Assembly (NCBI RefSeq): GCF_025698545.1
Contig: NC_068571.1
Span: 47,649,733-47,713,732 of the forward strand
From: Gossypium raimondii
Lineage: Eukaryota > Streptophyta > Magnoliopsida > Malvales > Malvaceae
Length of the DNA stretch: 64,000 bases
Direction of reading: 5' to 3'
Part shown: piece after piece, positions 12,301 through 24,845 of the stretch
Position numbering within the stretch: position 1 is the stretch's first letter
Layout: every line of letters begins with the position of its first letter
Position numbers and translations under genes: made by a program
Notes under the pieces: model-generated
The model's database searches: none
What the model was told of the DNA's origin: nothing
What the model saw: the letters and a program-made list of their open reading frames with translations, nothing else

Positions 12301-14167
12301 CATTGAATTTGATATATCTTTGTTTATGGTTAAACTACCTGGTTGGAACTCAGGCGTTTCGTTTTACTATATAGGCTTAGGAGCAAATTAGTCCCTTTAG
12401 TCTTTATACTTTTAATTTTGAAGCAAATAAGTAAAAGTGAAAATGGAAGATCATTAAAAGAAATGCTAACTTATTGTGTTTTAAGATGACATGAAAGAAA
12501 AAGTAAGCAACTTGTTCTTTTTGTGTTTTAAAAAACGTTGAATTTGATTACTTTGTTTCGAAATAGAACATAAAGGGACTAAACTGCTCGCTTTTTAAAA
12601 TGAACTACATATATTTTTCATCCAAGCTTTGCTCCCTTCATCTACCAAATTGAAAGTGAAATTTTCCTTCTTTTTTACAGTCAGAACCACCTTCACCTAC
12701 AAACCATTCGCCTACCGGAGCTGAACCTGCAGTAGCTTCTGCTAACGGAATGCCCTCTTCTGCCGAGCTCAGGACTTTAGGCTCTGAAGATGCTTCAATC
12801 ACTGCTGGAGACTTTTTTGAGGCTCTAACATCCTCCGAGTTCTATAAGAAAACTAAGGTTGTACTTCTAATTCCCATTACGGACTTTTGCTCGCTTTCTC
12901 CATTTGTTGTAATATCCATGTTAACTCATGAGACCATATAGGTCCGGGATATCTCAGGATCCTTCCGCTGGGCACCATTCCTAGCTTTGCAGCAATCAAA
13001 CTCGTTTTTGACTATGCTGTTACTGCTTTCAAAGTACAAAATGAAGAGTATTCCCATAGTTGATCTTGGTGCTGGAAATATCAATAACATCATCACACAA
13101 TCGGCTGTGATTCACATGTTAGCGGAATGTACTGGGCTTCAGTGGTTCGAAAGCTGGGGAACCAAGAAACTTTCCGAGATTGGTCTTCCTACGATATCAC
13201 GCAATCAACTCGTTACAGTGAGTTGCTGTTATTGGTCAAAACCTTGTTTTTAATTTTATTTTTTGATTTTTTTATCGATTTGATGCTTTTCTTATCCATT
13301 GCCATTACTCAAAGGCTTAAGCATAGGTTTAAAATCGGATCGCATTGACCAGGAACCGGTTTGTTTGGTGGTTCAACCCTAGTTGAACCTGTAAAATCAG
13401 TTGAGCTGCCCTGTTCAATTGGTTGAACCGGGACTGGAGTTCAACCGATTCGATCTTTAGTTCGATTTTTTCATCATGCTTGATAGTCCCAGGTCCCTAC
13501 CTTTCATGAGAGCTTGCTAGGTTTCGTGATTTCTTCATGTTCTTCCGGTTTTCATCTCTTTGCATTTAGAGCTCATCGGATTCGAGATGTTAGCAATCTA
13601 TATTTCTATGCTAGGTACATGAAGATGAACCAGTGCTTCAGGCATTTAGGTTAATGAGGAAAAAGAGAGTCGGAGGCGTACCTGTTGTCACCGGTGATGG
13701 AAAAAAAGCTATTGGTAACATAAGCCTTAGAGACGTACAGTTCCTTTTAACCGCACCGGAGATCTACCATGATTACAGGTCCGTGAATAAATTATACTGC
13801 AACATTTCATTTAATCATTTTGAAAAGTACTATTCTGCGTTGATATTTCAATCCTTTTGTGAATCGTAGATTGATCACGGCAAAGAACTTCCTGCTAGCA
13901 GTTAAAAACTACTTGGAGAAACATGACACGAGATCGCCAATGTTGAGTGGCATGATCACTTGCAAGACAAATGAAACCATCAAAGAGTTGATCCAAATGC
14001 TCGACTCGTTGAAGATCCAACGAGTGTATGTCGTTGATGATGACGGGAATTTGGAAGGAACGATCACGCTTCGAGACATCATTTCGAGGTTAGTATATGA
14101 ACCACCTGGATACTTTGGTGATTTTTTCGATGGTGTGTTGCCTCTACCAGAGAACTGTAGGGTTTAA
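9360..14167 (+). CDS. KING1: SnRK1 (SNF1-related kinase) regulatory subunit gamma-1
   Basis: Six exons join in frame: 9360-9510, 10428-10600, 12681-12857, 12942-13217, 13615-13778 and 13870-14167, giving 412 residues, close to the roughly 424 of Arabidopsis KING1. Four CBS modules are visible: about 52-107 (LAEAVQILAQNKILSAPVV), 168-250 (RWAPFLALQQ…MKSIPIVDLG), 260-312 (VLQAFRLMRKKRVGGVPVV) and 345-395 (IQRVYVVDDDGNLEGTITL, ending LVYEPPGYF). Such proteins are regulatory partners of the SnRK1 energy-sensing kinase; in Arabidopsis the hybrid beta-gamma subunit is regarded as the main functional gamma, so the exact role of KING1 is debated. Residues 109-150 form a Pro/Ser/Ala-rich linker specific to this group. 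Intron 2 (2080 bp) is filled by a 198-bp tandem repeat and a MITE. An AATAAA lies at 14370. Confidence 0.93.
10599..12110 (+). repeat. 198-bp tandem repeat array inside KING1 intron 2
   Basis: Units begin at 10599, 10797, 10995, 11193, 11387, 11901 and 12099. The period is exactly 198 bp for most steps. Each unit opens with AGGTTGAAAATTGAAACC or a close variant; the first unit starts on the real exon 2/intron 2 boundary (CAACAG|GTTCAAAATC). A second conserved block around CACCATGGATTTGGAAAAT recurs in nearly every unit. The fifth unit is split by a MITE. The array fills most of the intron. Confidence 0.92.
11396..11766. mobile_element. MITE inserted in the fifth unit of the KING1 intron repeat
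   Basis: The left end GTAAAAGTACCATGGAAGC…GGATTGCA is mirrored by the right end (reverse complement GCAAAACCGTATTGGAAGCCC…AGATTGCA). Inner arms also pair. Host repeat sequence resumes on the right with CTTATGATCTCTT, matching other units' CTTACGATCTCTT. Related copies: 46470-46724, 50932-51291 and 55765-56060, all sharing the 'gtaactatttggttatt' core. Confidence 0.8.
13330..13490. mobile_element. Short GGTTGAACCGG-type inverted-repeat element in KING1 intron 4
   Basis: The block 'aggaaccggtttgtttggtggttcaac…ggttgaaccgggactggagttcaaccgattcg' is rich in mutually complementary GGTTGAAC/GTTCAACC words. Similar blocks lie near 25670-25860, 57645-57830 and 59265-59470. It is probably a small non-autonomous DNA element; ends and target duplication were not resolved. 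Confidence 0.45.
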
Positions 14168-14412
14168 GAATGATCCGAAGCTTGGTGTTTCGTATGACTG
14201 ACTTCCCTTCTCTTCGTGATTCTGGTTTTTCGGGTTTTCTGTCGTGTTTGAGACGGATCGGACATGCGGACTTTATTATGTAAGGCTGAACCTTTGTAAT
14301 TTAGTTGCTTCTGGCTTTGTTAGGTTCCAATTTTTGTGTAAATTTTGGTGTCTTAAAGAACTTGATTGAAATAAAATAAGAACCCACCTTCTTGTTTTCT
14401 ATACAGAAATGG

Positions 14413-15600
14413 TATGAAATATTTATTAGTCCGAGTATTTAGACAAAAGTTGAAATTTAGTCCTTATACTTAAAAAAAGTTACAAATTAAGTCCTCTTTC
14501 TTTTTATTTAAAATTTAAGTCCAATTATTAACATCGTTAGTATTTTCCATCAAAATTTACCAATTTGACATGTTGATTAGATTGCCCTCATATGATGTTA
14601 CATATGATTGATAAAAATAAACATATTAAATTGACAATTTTTATAGAAAATTTAAACAACAATAATTAGAATAAAATTTTAAATTAAAAAAATAGAAAGA
14701 TTAAATCTTTAATTTTTAAGGTATAAGGATTAAATCTCAAATTTTAAACAAATTCAATCCTAATGGTACATTTTAATCTAAAATTAACATTGATTCTTTC
14801 TACCGTCCGTAAGAGCTAAAACTAGTATTTATGTAAAAAGAAAATCTTGGTAACCTCAAAATATCATTTTCATTTCAAATTATATATATTGGCTATATTG
14901 TCATTAAATTGTCTCTCTCTATATTTCTTATCCAGATTAAAATATATTATTTTTAAATTTTAAATTTTGTTACAAAATCTGGAGGTTTCAAAATATTATG
15001 ATTGGGAAAATAAAAATAAAGTAATATAAATGTTTAATTTTTAAAATTTTTATAGTTTGAATTATGATTAATATGGTTAAGAATAAAAATAAAAATAAAT
15101 TTGAATACAGTTTTAAAAATAAATTACTTGTAATAATATATTCAAAGTTAAATAATGATGTTATATTATTTAATGTTAAATATAACTCTTAATGTTTACA
15201 TTTTTGTCAATTTGACCCTTGTTCTTTTTTTTTTAAGTTAAACTTGTCTCTCAACATTTTAAAAAGAGTTAAACTATATCATTAATCTTTAAAAGAGTCG
15301 AATTATTGTTTTTTAACATAAATGCTAACTAAAACGTTTTAAATATGGCAATCCACATATATTTTATGCTAAATTTTTGAACTTTTATTAACTTCTTTTT
15401 AGAGCTTTTAAATTTTTTACCATTTTAAAATTATTTATTAATATGATATGTAGGACAAACAATGTCATGTCAACATGAAGTATACATAGACTAAGTTAAC
15501 ATTGTTCAAAAGTACTCTTTTTAACATTTCTAACATTTGAAAGGTTAATGATCAAATTTAACTTAAAAAAAAAATTGACAAAAGGTATAAACATTGAAAG
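14413..15600. other. Gene-free stretch with two MITE-like palindromic regions
   Basis: 14413-14775 shows the arrangement of the GGTTAAAATATGC MITE family (aaatttagtccttatactt… versus …ggtataaggattaaatct). About 15185-15600 is another palindromic block (tgtttacatttttgtcaatttgacc… versus …aaattgacaaaaggtataaacatt). Between them is plain AT-rich sequence. No gene is seen. Confidence 0.5.
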
Positions 15601-15630
15601 CTAAATTTGACATTATACATATTCATATAG

Positions 15631-16190
15631 TGTAACAAGGAGGAGCAAGTATGGAGGAGAGAGTGGTGGATGCCGCAAAAGCTGGTTCACCTAGTCAGGA
15701 CGGAGAGTCGGAGGTTATAAAGAACAAATGTGAAGAGAGTGTTAGGGTTGAGAGTTGAAGGTGAGTTGGGATAGTATAGGTTTGGGATTTTAGGAGAGTT
15801 GATTCCTTCTGCATCACTTTTGGAGATATTTATAGTCGAGGGTCCCATGTAATATGATGTTAACGTGTTGGTCTTGCCATCTAGCCATCATTACGGAATG
15901 CGTGGGACAGATGTCTTCGATGGGATGAGAATGTTTGTGATGAGACAAGTTCCATTATTTGTTCAAACTTGATGGTATAGGGCAGTTGAGCCCACATGGT
16001 GTTTGATAAAACCAACAACTTCATGTTCTAGATGAAAGCTTGGGTACTTGGATGTTGATGGCTCACGCTTGTCTGGATGATCGTTCCGGGTGAGAGGCTT
16101 GAAGGCGACCTTTTAGTTTATTAATATTTGGCTTATTGTTTGAGTGTCATTCTAACTTGCCACGTGTCTTTATGCGAATGGGGTACAACA
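15631..16190 (-). mobile_element. LTR-like fragment, about 560 bp
   Basis: Read on the minus strand it starts TGTTGTACCCCATTCGC and ends ...CTCCTTGTTACA, i.e. TG…CA. On that strand it contains a TATA-like CTATAAATATCTCC near 15825-15838, as LTR promoters do. No clean target duplication was found (TATAG on the left, AAAAC on the right) and no coding sequence adjoins it. It may be an old solo LTR or a fragment of another element type. Confidence 0.35.
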
Positions 16191-16308
16191 AAAACAATTA
16201 TATATAACCTTACCTTTTGCCATTTGAGGAAGTAAAAAACAACTAATAATGATAAAAAAATTGTTAGCTTTTGTATCAATGATTGTGATTCATATGTAGT
16301 TGTCCATG

Positions 16309-16875
16309 GTTAGACATAGATTTGTTCAAGGGTTGAGTTATTCACTCATGTTCGAAGGTTTGTTTGAAATTTAAAAGGGTTTGGACAAAAATATTAAACC
16401 CGAAAAATAGACTTGGGTAAAATAATAATCTCGTTTAAAATATGGGTCGAGCTTGGGCTTGAATATTCAAACCCAGGCCTGACTCGACCATTTTTAAATT
16501 TGGAATATTTTACGCTATGTTATTTATATATATTATTCAATTTATAACATATAAAAATTAAATCTATAGTAATATATAATAGTATTTTAATGGAAACATT
16601 AAAAAATATTAAGATAAATATATAATAAATTTAATAAATAAAAATTATCTAAAATCATTAAATATTAAATTAAAATAATATAAATATATATTTTTAATAT
16701 TTTTTATAAAATAATATAGAGGCAGTCCTGAAATGAGCTTGGGTTAGCCATTTGTAAATATGAGCAAAATTTTAGACTCATATTTCAAGCCTGGTCAGGC
16801 TTGGATAAATATAAAATGTGTTAATATCATACTTAGACCCGGCCTGACCCATAAACAACTCTAACCTAGACCATT
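16309..16875. mobile_element. MITE-like element, possibly hAT
   Basis: The outer segments are partly complementary: 'ttagacatagatttgttcaagggttgag' at the left and 'ggcctgacccataaacaactctaacctag' at the right. The interior has inverted blocks such as 'gggtcgagcttgggcttgaat…ccaggcctgactcg'. No clear target duplication was found, so ends and superfamily are tentative. Confidence 0.4.
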
Positions 16876-16929
16876 ACAATGTTGAACAATTATAAATTTC
16901 AAGGTAAACTACATAAATAGTCATCTAGT

Positions 16930-16955
16930 TATATATATATATATATATATATATT
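16930..16955. repeat. (AT)n microsatellite
   Basis: About 13 uninterrupted TA/AT dinucleotides. Confidence 0.95.
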
Positions 16956-17270
16956 TCTTTTATCACTTAACTATAAAAAGTTATAAAATAATCACTTAAC
17001 TATTAATAAATTTCTTTTTAGTCATCCAGCTATTTTAAAATTTTAAATGTTTTCATTTTACAAAAAATCAAATAATTAGATAATTAAAAAAAGACTAAAG
17101 ACCCTAAAATTGATTTTTTTTAGCTTACCTGCTTTCTCTAAAGTCCAATTACAAATTTAGCATGAGAGCAAGATGCATACTCATCTCTCCACGTGTATCA
17201 AACTAGTGGAGGTACTTTTATTTATTTATTAGAACTAGATTTATTTCCATATATTATTTTAGATTTATGG

Positions 17271-17632
17271 GGTAAATCTTAAAATTATACATGGACTATG
17301 ATTTAATATGTAACTGTATATATGAACTTTAATTTTATGTAATTTTATACATGAAATTTTGATTTGATCCAATTCTTATAAATTATTAATACAACTATTG
17401 ATATAACATTATTTTATGTTTATATAGCATACATAAATAATTATATTTATTCAATATAAAAATAAAAAGATGAATTAATTTCTTTAAATGTGCATGATTA
17501 AATCAAAATTAAAATTTCAAGTATACATTTGAACCAAAATTAGAGTTTCGGTGTATAATTGCACCAAATTAAAATTCATGTATACAATTACACATTAAAT
17601 CAAAATTCATGTATAATTTTAAGATTTATCCT
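17271..17632. mobile_element. MITE with GGTAAATCTTAAAATTATACATG ends
   Basis: The left arm GGTAAATCTTAAAATTATACATG pairs with the right arm ending CATGTATAATTTTAAGATTTATCC, a long terminal inverted repeat with one base of slippage. A second copy lies at about 56491-56847 and a partial one near 10089-10330. All share the interior 'acacaatcatcaatataacat' type block. No coding content. Confidence 0.75.
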
Positions 17633-18112
17633 AAATTTTTCAATATTGTTGAAAAGATATTTAATATATGCATATAAAATATTTACTAATGTCAAATAAA
17701 TGGTATTAAATAAAATTTGAATATAAAGTATTTATGTACCAGTAGAATGTTTTAATAAATTTTTTATTCTTTATCACCATATAAAGATAAAATGTTAGAA
17801 ATTTTTATTTTTAAAAAATTATATATTGTCGATGTAACCGTAATTGGACGAAATGAATACATATTAAATTGATTACGCCTATTTATTATTGAAATAATAT
17901 GCATCTATTAATATGACCAAAACCCACTACATTAGTGAAATTGCTTCTTTTTTTTCAATAGTAAAGGTGAAACTCGAATAGAATATATATTAAAATAGAA
18001 ATGGACTGCATGAAAGATTTGGATTTACGATTTTAATTTTCATTTAAAAATCATATCAAACAGCATCTCGGTCATCACCTTCCCTAACCCCAGCACCACC
18101 GCCGTCGCCGCC

Positions 18113-19785
18113 TTATTCCAACCACCGTTCAAAAGGTACACATTCCAACTTATGCCTCAACTTCCAATCAAGAGCTTGGCATCCACGAGAGCAGTAATGC
18201 ACCGTCCCACAAGCCGAGCACCTCCTAAACTCATGCGCCCTCGTCTCCGGTCTCCCACACCCTTTATGAGAACAAAGCCTTAAGCCCTCACCCATCTCAC
18301 CCAACCCTAACTCGAACCATTCTTTCAAAAACACATTGACCGGGTGCCCCTCCGAAGCCGGTTCATTACTCATCGACGAACATCCCGAACCGGAGATGCA
18401 ATTAAATTGTTCATAGTTAAAACCGCGGTGATGGTGGTGGTGGTTGGGTTGCTGTTTGACTAAAGATTTTAGCAACGACGCGAGTTCTCGCGTGTTGGCT
18501 TGCATGAGTAACCGGCGTCCGGCCGTTATATTTTGGCGGATGCCGTAACCGTCTTGAAAGCAATGGCCGAGCTCACGGAGTGCGTCCACGTGGCCAAGGA
18601 AAGCGGCTCGAGCGCATAAAGCTACTCCGGCTTGGAGATCCTTGTCGGTTCTGGAGCCACCGCTGCCGTTGAATTGTATGACTGCTAGCGAGTATAAAGC
18701 TGGCGCGTAGGATTTGACTGCTGCTTTGGCCATTAACGACATCCCGCTTCCTCGGTTTTGTAAGCTATAAAATCGAATCTGTAACGGCGGTAACGCGAGT
18801 TAAGATAATTACTAAAGTAAATTTCGGGTTAATTGCATCATAGATCCCTCTATTAGGAATACAATTTTAAATTAAACTTCATAACATTGCAATTTAATCA
18901 TCAAAGTATCATCTCAAGTAACGACAAAAATACTATTATTTTATAAAATAAATTCATTTATTGTAAGAGTATTTTTGTTGTTTTATATATTTTATATAGA
19001 AAATTAATCTTTGATAATATTAAACCATTTATTAGGTTTGATATTACTATTCAACAAGACATCGAAAATACTCTTGCTTTAAGAAGTAAATTATATTATT
19101 TTAAAATGTTTTTTTATTTTTTATAATATATGAACTAAATTGATCCATTTAATGATAAACAGGTCAATTTGATCCAATCTTCAGTTACTTCAACCTATTA
19201 AAGTAATACTTTAGTTTTGAGGAGTAAATTGAAAGAGCAATATACAATTTAGAGGGTAGTTGCAAATTTTTTAAAAACAAAGTAAAAAGATTCAGATAAA
19301 TAGGATGTATAGGGAGTAACGGAGTACGGACCATGCCAAGAGTGTAACAAGCTTCAACGTTGCCGGCGTTGACACAGTGTATGAGAAACCGGTGAACAGA
19401 ATCGGACCAATTTTTAGCTTTCACCGCCAAAACTTTTGATCCAACATTTGATAACACGAGTTGATGAAACCCTAAACGCTTAAATCTCTTGCATCTGTTG
19501 AATAAAATTTGAATTTTCCATTCAGAAAAATAAAATGAAAATGAAAATGAAAATGACAGGAAAAAATAAAGAAAAAGATTCAGAAGAAAGATAATTAAAA
19601 TACGTTAAGAGAGCATTGATGAAATCAGAAGAAGAAGCCGCTGAAGAGCTGAGCTTGCAAAGAACGGAAACAACAAGATCGTCAGGTAATTCATCGAAGA
19701 GATTTGGTTCGTTGGCGGCGGCGATTTTATGAACGGTACTTCGCTTTGATCTCCTCGGTGAGATTCCTCTACTATTTTCTTCCAT
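18113..19785 (-). CDS. F-box protein with Sel1-like repeats and MYND zinc finger (At1g67340-like)
   Basis: On the minus strand three exons join in frame: 19785-19604, 19494-19332 and 18778-18113, giving 336 residues. The N-terminus carries an F-box (about 30-78, from FDELPDDLVVSVLCKL), which docks substrates to SCF ubiquitin ligases through SKP1. The middle has Sel1/TPR-like helices (about 125-190, with LGHCFQDGYGIRQN). The C-terminus is a MYND finger at 284-328 (C-x4-C…CSACGTVHYCSRGC…C), a protein-interaction zinc site. This domain order matches the plant F-box/MYND group (At1g67340, At5g50450). Residues near 218 include a run of five His encoded by a CAC/CAT repeat. The exon 2 donor (ATG|GTCCGT) is weak but frame and homology require it. 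The substrate is unknown. A Lys/Arg-rich N-terminal stretch precedes the F-box. Confidence 0.9.
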
Positions 19786-19985
19786 TTTCTTGGATTTTTC
19801 TTGGAGATAAAATAAATAAGAAAATAGAAAGAAAATGCAAACGCAATTTCAAAATTGACCTCTTTATCTTCCTTCTTGTACTGCTTATATGAATCTCATG
19901 ATTTTGATTTTTTTTTTTTCTGGTTTTGGTGTTTTTCACATTAAAAGCAAAATTCCATGTATCTATTTATTCTAATTATAAAATG

Positions 19986-20352
19986 GGTTAAATCTGTTAT
20001 AACTCCTTAGACTCTTTGTAAATTAGAATTTAATCTCTATACTTTTAATTTTCTAAAGAGTCTTTTTACTTTTAAATTTTAAATATTAAAATTTGACTAT
20101 TAATATTGTTAAAATTATTTTATTAAATTTAAGTCATTATAACGTCTTCTTTTAGACACATGACTGTCAAGTGAATATTTTTTATTTTAAAATATAATAT
20201 CAATAAATTTAATAAAAAAACTATTGTATTAACAAATAGACTTAAATTTTGAATTTTGAAAAAGTAAAGAGATTAAATTCTTAGAAATAAAAGTATAAAA
20301 ATCAAATTTCACGTTTATGAAGAATATAGAAGCCTTATGGCATATTTTAACC
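19986..20352. mobile_element. MITE, GGTTAAAATATGC family
   Basis: Begins GGTTAAATCTGTTAT and ends GGCATATTTTAACC. It carries the same interior plan as the copies at 3753, 51882 and 60199 (…ttaatctctatacttttaattt… and …gagattaaattcttagaa…), including the 'aagtgaatattttttatttt' block shared with 52030. Confidence 0.65.
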
Positions 20353-21759
20353 ATTAAATTGGTAAAATAAAATGCAAAAAAAGGATAATTAAATTCAAAT
20401 TAACTTACAAAACAAAATTATCAAATAAATATATTTATAAAGAAATTATATAAATAAAGGGTTTTGATTAAATGATAAAATACAAATGTTAAAAACTATA
20501 AAATTGACAATCGGCTAATAATTGATTGCAATGGTTGATTTAACCAACTGATTGTATTAATTGATTTGACCAATCGATTCTATTAATCATTACGTGTAAA
20601 GTGATAAATAAAGACGTAACATATTTTATTGTAAAGTAATTATTTGTTTATAATACTTTAGTCTTTATTGAGTGAAATTAGTGAAATAAAACACTATTAC
20701 CAATGGATTAAAACATCCATTATGGAGATTACTAAGTGAATATTTTTTAAAAATTTAAATAAACAATTTTTTGATTATATTTTTGAGCATTTCATTTCCA
20801 ATCAATTGTTGAAAAAAGTTGTCCATCCCAGCGTTTTTGTTTTGAATGTTTTAGCTTAACAAGCTCTTGCAAACCTCTATTTACCAAATACTATAATTAG
20901 AGAGTTTGACTATCCAAATTTTCATTTGTGCTCAAATCAGCTTAAAAAAAAAGTCCAAAATTTTGTTTACCGCCTTTATATGTTAATTTTTTTATATAAA
21001 AAATATAAAATGGCAAAAAACCCCTTAAATAAATATAATTTACTTCACAAGATAACAATATTTTTATCATTATCTAATTAAATTAATATCGTAACACCAA
21101 TTCCAACAAAATAATTCAATAAATTTCAATTTAAAAGAAGGAGCAAAACTCACAATTCTTTGAAAAGAAAACAAACAAATAAAAGTCCAAAAGAAACTCC
21201 ACTTTTCACATAACCACCGACTCTTTTTATCCTCTTTCACAATTTCTTTTAAATATTTCTCTCATTTAATTCATTTTTTAATTAGTCCATAATTACCTTA
21301 AAAGAAAAACTCATTTATTTTAGAAAAAAACTATCAAATTTTATTTAAAAATAATTAAATATATTTTATTTTTGGCAGTAAGATGACTTCAATGTCTATC
21401 CCGGTACAATATGACTTGTCACTGATAAATTTTAAATTCAAACAAATATAATTTCTTTAAATAATATATTAAAAGAAAAATAATAATTTACTCAAAATAA
21501 AAATAAAATATTAATTATACAATTTAACTTTTTTTGTCTCAAATAATGATAAAATATATCATATTAATTTATCATTACACTATTCATGACAATTAACAAT
21601 TTAAGATAATAATAATTATATCGTAATTTTTAAATTTTAGTGAACAAAATATAATTTAAATAATACATAAATAATTAAATCCATAATTTTTTTTAATTTG
21701 ATACTATTTGAATCAACTAATTGACGTGACCTACTTTTTAATCTATGATATGATGTGTT

Positions 21760-21800
<41 letters not shown>

Positions 21801-21860
21801 GATTCAATTAAATGAATGGTTTGAATGAAAATTAATATTCATTGAAGCCTAGACATTTAA
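20353..21860. other. AT-rich intergenic stretch
   Basis: No gene is seen. It contains an imperfect repeat of 'ttgattgcaatggttgatttaaccaactgattg…ttgatttgaccaatcgattc' near 20520-20580 and a (TA)n microsatellite at 21764-21797. Confidence 0.6.
21764..21797. repeat. (TA)n microsatellite
   Basis: About 17 TA dinucleotides. Confidence 0.95.
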
Positions 21861-21861
21861 A

Positions 21862-22010
21862 GGTGGATTGAGTTTTAATTTAATAAGTATTGATATTGTT
21901 GTCAGTGTAGGAGGACATAGGTTTGAGTATGCTGAAATGCATTATCTTTCTATTTGAAGGTTGAGGAGGGGCTATGGATAGTTTTAGACATTGTATTAAA
22001 AAGAGTAGAC
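21862..22010 (+). mobile_element. tRNA-type SINE copy 1
   Basis: A B-box-like GGTTTGAGTATGC follows an A-box-like stretch ('ttttaatttaataagtattgat') at normal tRNA-head spacing. The whole block 'attgagttttaa…gttgtcagtgtaggaggacataggtttgag…gggctatggatagttttagacattgta' recurs on the opposite strand at 42905-43055. The two-copy match plus internal promoter boxes suggests a tRNA-derived SINE. Confidence 0.55.
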
Positions 22011-22260
22011 ATGATAAGAACATATGATGAGATTAATGTTAAAAAAACTTAAAGAATTTACTTAACAAAAGTGTTTGTAGTTTTGAAATTTGGAAAATTT
22101 TATTTTAGGAATTTAATCTTTTTATTTTTGGATATATTATTAATATTATTTTTGTTAAATTTATTGGTGTAGTATTTTGAAATTACAAAATAGTGACTTT
22201 GGCCATGTAATTAAAAAAAAAGGTTGAAATGAACTTGAATTTTTTTTTAAAAAATAACAA

Positions 22261-24845
22261 TGTTAGAAAACCGAGTTTGGAAAAACGCAGTGGAAAATAT
22301 GTTTAATGAAAAAAATAAGGGTTTTAAAAGTTTTCCAAAAATAAAAACTTGGTTGTGTTATCTAAAGTAATAAACACTTAATCAAAATCGTACATTTATT
22401 ATTTGTTTAGAATGAATGATTCGATCGAGTAATCTTCTCTACTATCCTCAAGCTCACGTTTGCCGAGTGTGGACTCGCTCCGAATAAAAAAAATTCACAA
22501 AATTACCAGTGAGGTAATTTCGTAATTTATCTAAACTTTTGGGTCAAGTTGTGAATAAAAACATCATTAGAAATTTTCTAAAATAATTTCTTTAGAATTT
22601 TTTTCTCCACAACTTATCTTGAATTCAAGTGTGTGAGAATAATGACCCAAGCTCTCTCTTTATATGGAGAGAGTTTAGAGAGAGTTCAACTATGATTAAA
22701 ATTAATCATATTAATATTAAATTAATAAAATATTATCAAGATAAATATTAAATTAAATTTAATATCTCACATTAATATTAAATAAATAAAATACTATCAA
22801 GATAAATATTATTTTTGAAATAGTTAATCTGAAATCAAGTTACCCGGTAAAGTCCCACTAGAAGTATAATTATTCACTACTCTATCGTAAAAAAACCACC
22901 ACGATCAATCGCCTGTTGACTGCCGTCCCAGCTGTCGTGCCCGGCGATCCCATTGCCAGCGCCACTTCTCCCTGGCACCCCGAATTGTCGTTGTTTTGCC
23001 TGAATGGGCCTGACCGATTCAACACCTCCTTGCGAGATCGTCGTTGTCGTGGCTGAGGTGAGGCTGGTCGTTCGAACAACTGGCCCTACGCTCAACCTCC
23101 CATTTTCCTTGATTGGCAAGTGCTTGCCCAGATCAGTCGTTTGCATGACTAACTGCACAGGGTTGCAGCATCCCTCGGCTAGGCGTTCGCATGCTTGTCC
23201 CGATGCCACCAATGGGGTTGGTTGAAACCCCTAGCAGGATGTTTGAACAGCTTGCTACGATGGCCGGGGCACTATCGGTCAAACATTCGCATGCCTGACT
23301 AATGCGACAGTTGGTTTGGTCCAAGCCAGTGATGGCTTGAACAGTCCAGTCTAGCCACCAGTTGGACTGTCAACCCTATTTCACACACCGAGCCCAATTC
23401 AACCACTTTTTAGTTTTGATCTCGGTTTTTAGTTCTCGAGTCAAATCTTTGATCTCGAGTCTAATTTTCAAGTTCAATTACTCATTGGGCTAGTTGTGTG
23501 ACTTGAAAAATAATTTTCAAAAATGTCATATTTATTTTAATTAATTTGATTAATTTAATTTTACTTGGTGAAAATTAATTTTCCAAAAATCACTGAGATT
23601 TTTTAAATTAATTTTTTAAGAAATTTTTTTAATCAAATTCTCTAGTTGAACAATTCTCACGACTGCCTAATTTAATTTCGTATCGAATAAATCAACTCAA
23701 TTAAATTATTTCCAAAGTCGTAAAATTTTCTTCTAATTTAAATGCAATCCGATCGAGCTTTTGTAGAGCTAGTGAAGGAACCAATCAGACATATACAATT
23801 AGACTCGAGTAATTGTAATATGTCCAGAAGCATTATTCCAATAATTTGCAATTTACTTAATCATGGAGTCAGCCCACAAGAAGTATTATAATTGAAAACT
23901 CCTTATTGTATACTATTTACGAAAGCAATTCAACCAATTGTTTTGTCTAATGACCTAGCCATGTGTGTGTTACCCTCATATGATATCCTAGATTCCTTTG
24001 GATTAAATCCGTTTACTCAATACAATTCTATTTTATCTCATTGTCACCATTGTGTTTTCTTAATAATTAATATATTCACTATCAACTAATGACTATGATA
24101 AATTACTCGTTCGAAAACAAGTAACCCGTACCCACATTCCATATTTATCAATCCACACAATGTTAATGAGAGGATATCGTTAACTCTTTAATCGAGCTAT
24201 GAATTTCATTGTTGCTAATAAATTCATGTCATACATAAGTCATGTACCCAACATATCAACTATTAGCTCAATCATCTTTAGAGTATAAGCCTTCACTTAT
24301 ATCAAAACACATGAGTTATATACGCATGGTCAGTAACTAACTCAGGGTTTAGGTAAGTCACACCATTAAAGTCACAAGTGAATTAATTCACAAACATATT
24401 CAGAAGTAATTTAACTTGAGTCCTGTCCAATGTATCATTCTTCTAATGAGTACATTTATGTCTCTACCCGTGGAGTCACATGCTCCGATAGCCAATACTA
24501 ACTATCTCCCCAATTGGAATTATAGAAAACATAATAATTCTTCTAAGTATTTAAATCAAATGCTCACTTTGATTCTTTTACAGGATTACAGACTCGTTTA
24601 GATTATCTATCGAAGTAAGTTGTCTTTCTCGCAATGTAAACATTCTTACAATGTCACTTATCATCAGTTCGAACTTAGACAATCAATGAGTTAATATTTG
24701 TTTGTCACAATTTCACTATGTATGCAAAACATGAAAGACAGAAATATAAAAGATATAATGGTGAAATGTGAAATTAACTTTATTCATCATTCAAATATTT
24801 AGAAAACAGTTATATATTTACTACAATATGGGCACATTTCTAACA
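22261..24845 (-). mobile_element. Probable solo LTR, about 2.6 kb
   Basis: The ends TGTTAGAAA (22261) and TTTCTAACA (to 24845) are inverted copies, giving TG…CA on both strands. The flanks are AACAA (22256-22260) and AACAT (24846-24850), a five-base target duplication with one mismatch. On the minus strand it begins TGTTAGAAATGTGCCCATATTG, which I recognise as a cotton copia-like LTR start. No gag or pol lies inside or beside it, so a solo LTR left by LTR-LTR recombination is the simplest reading. A GC-rich block at 22900-23390 stands out. Confidence 0.65.

Noticed and set aside
22877..23324. Several overlapping open frames of 63-111 codons on both strands
   Set aside because: They arise from the GC-rich island inside a solo LTR, show no domain, and overlap in several frames at once.
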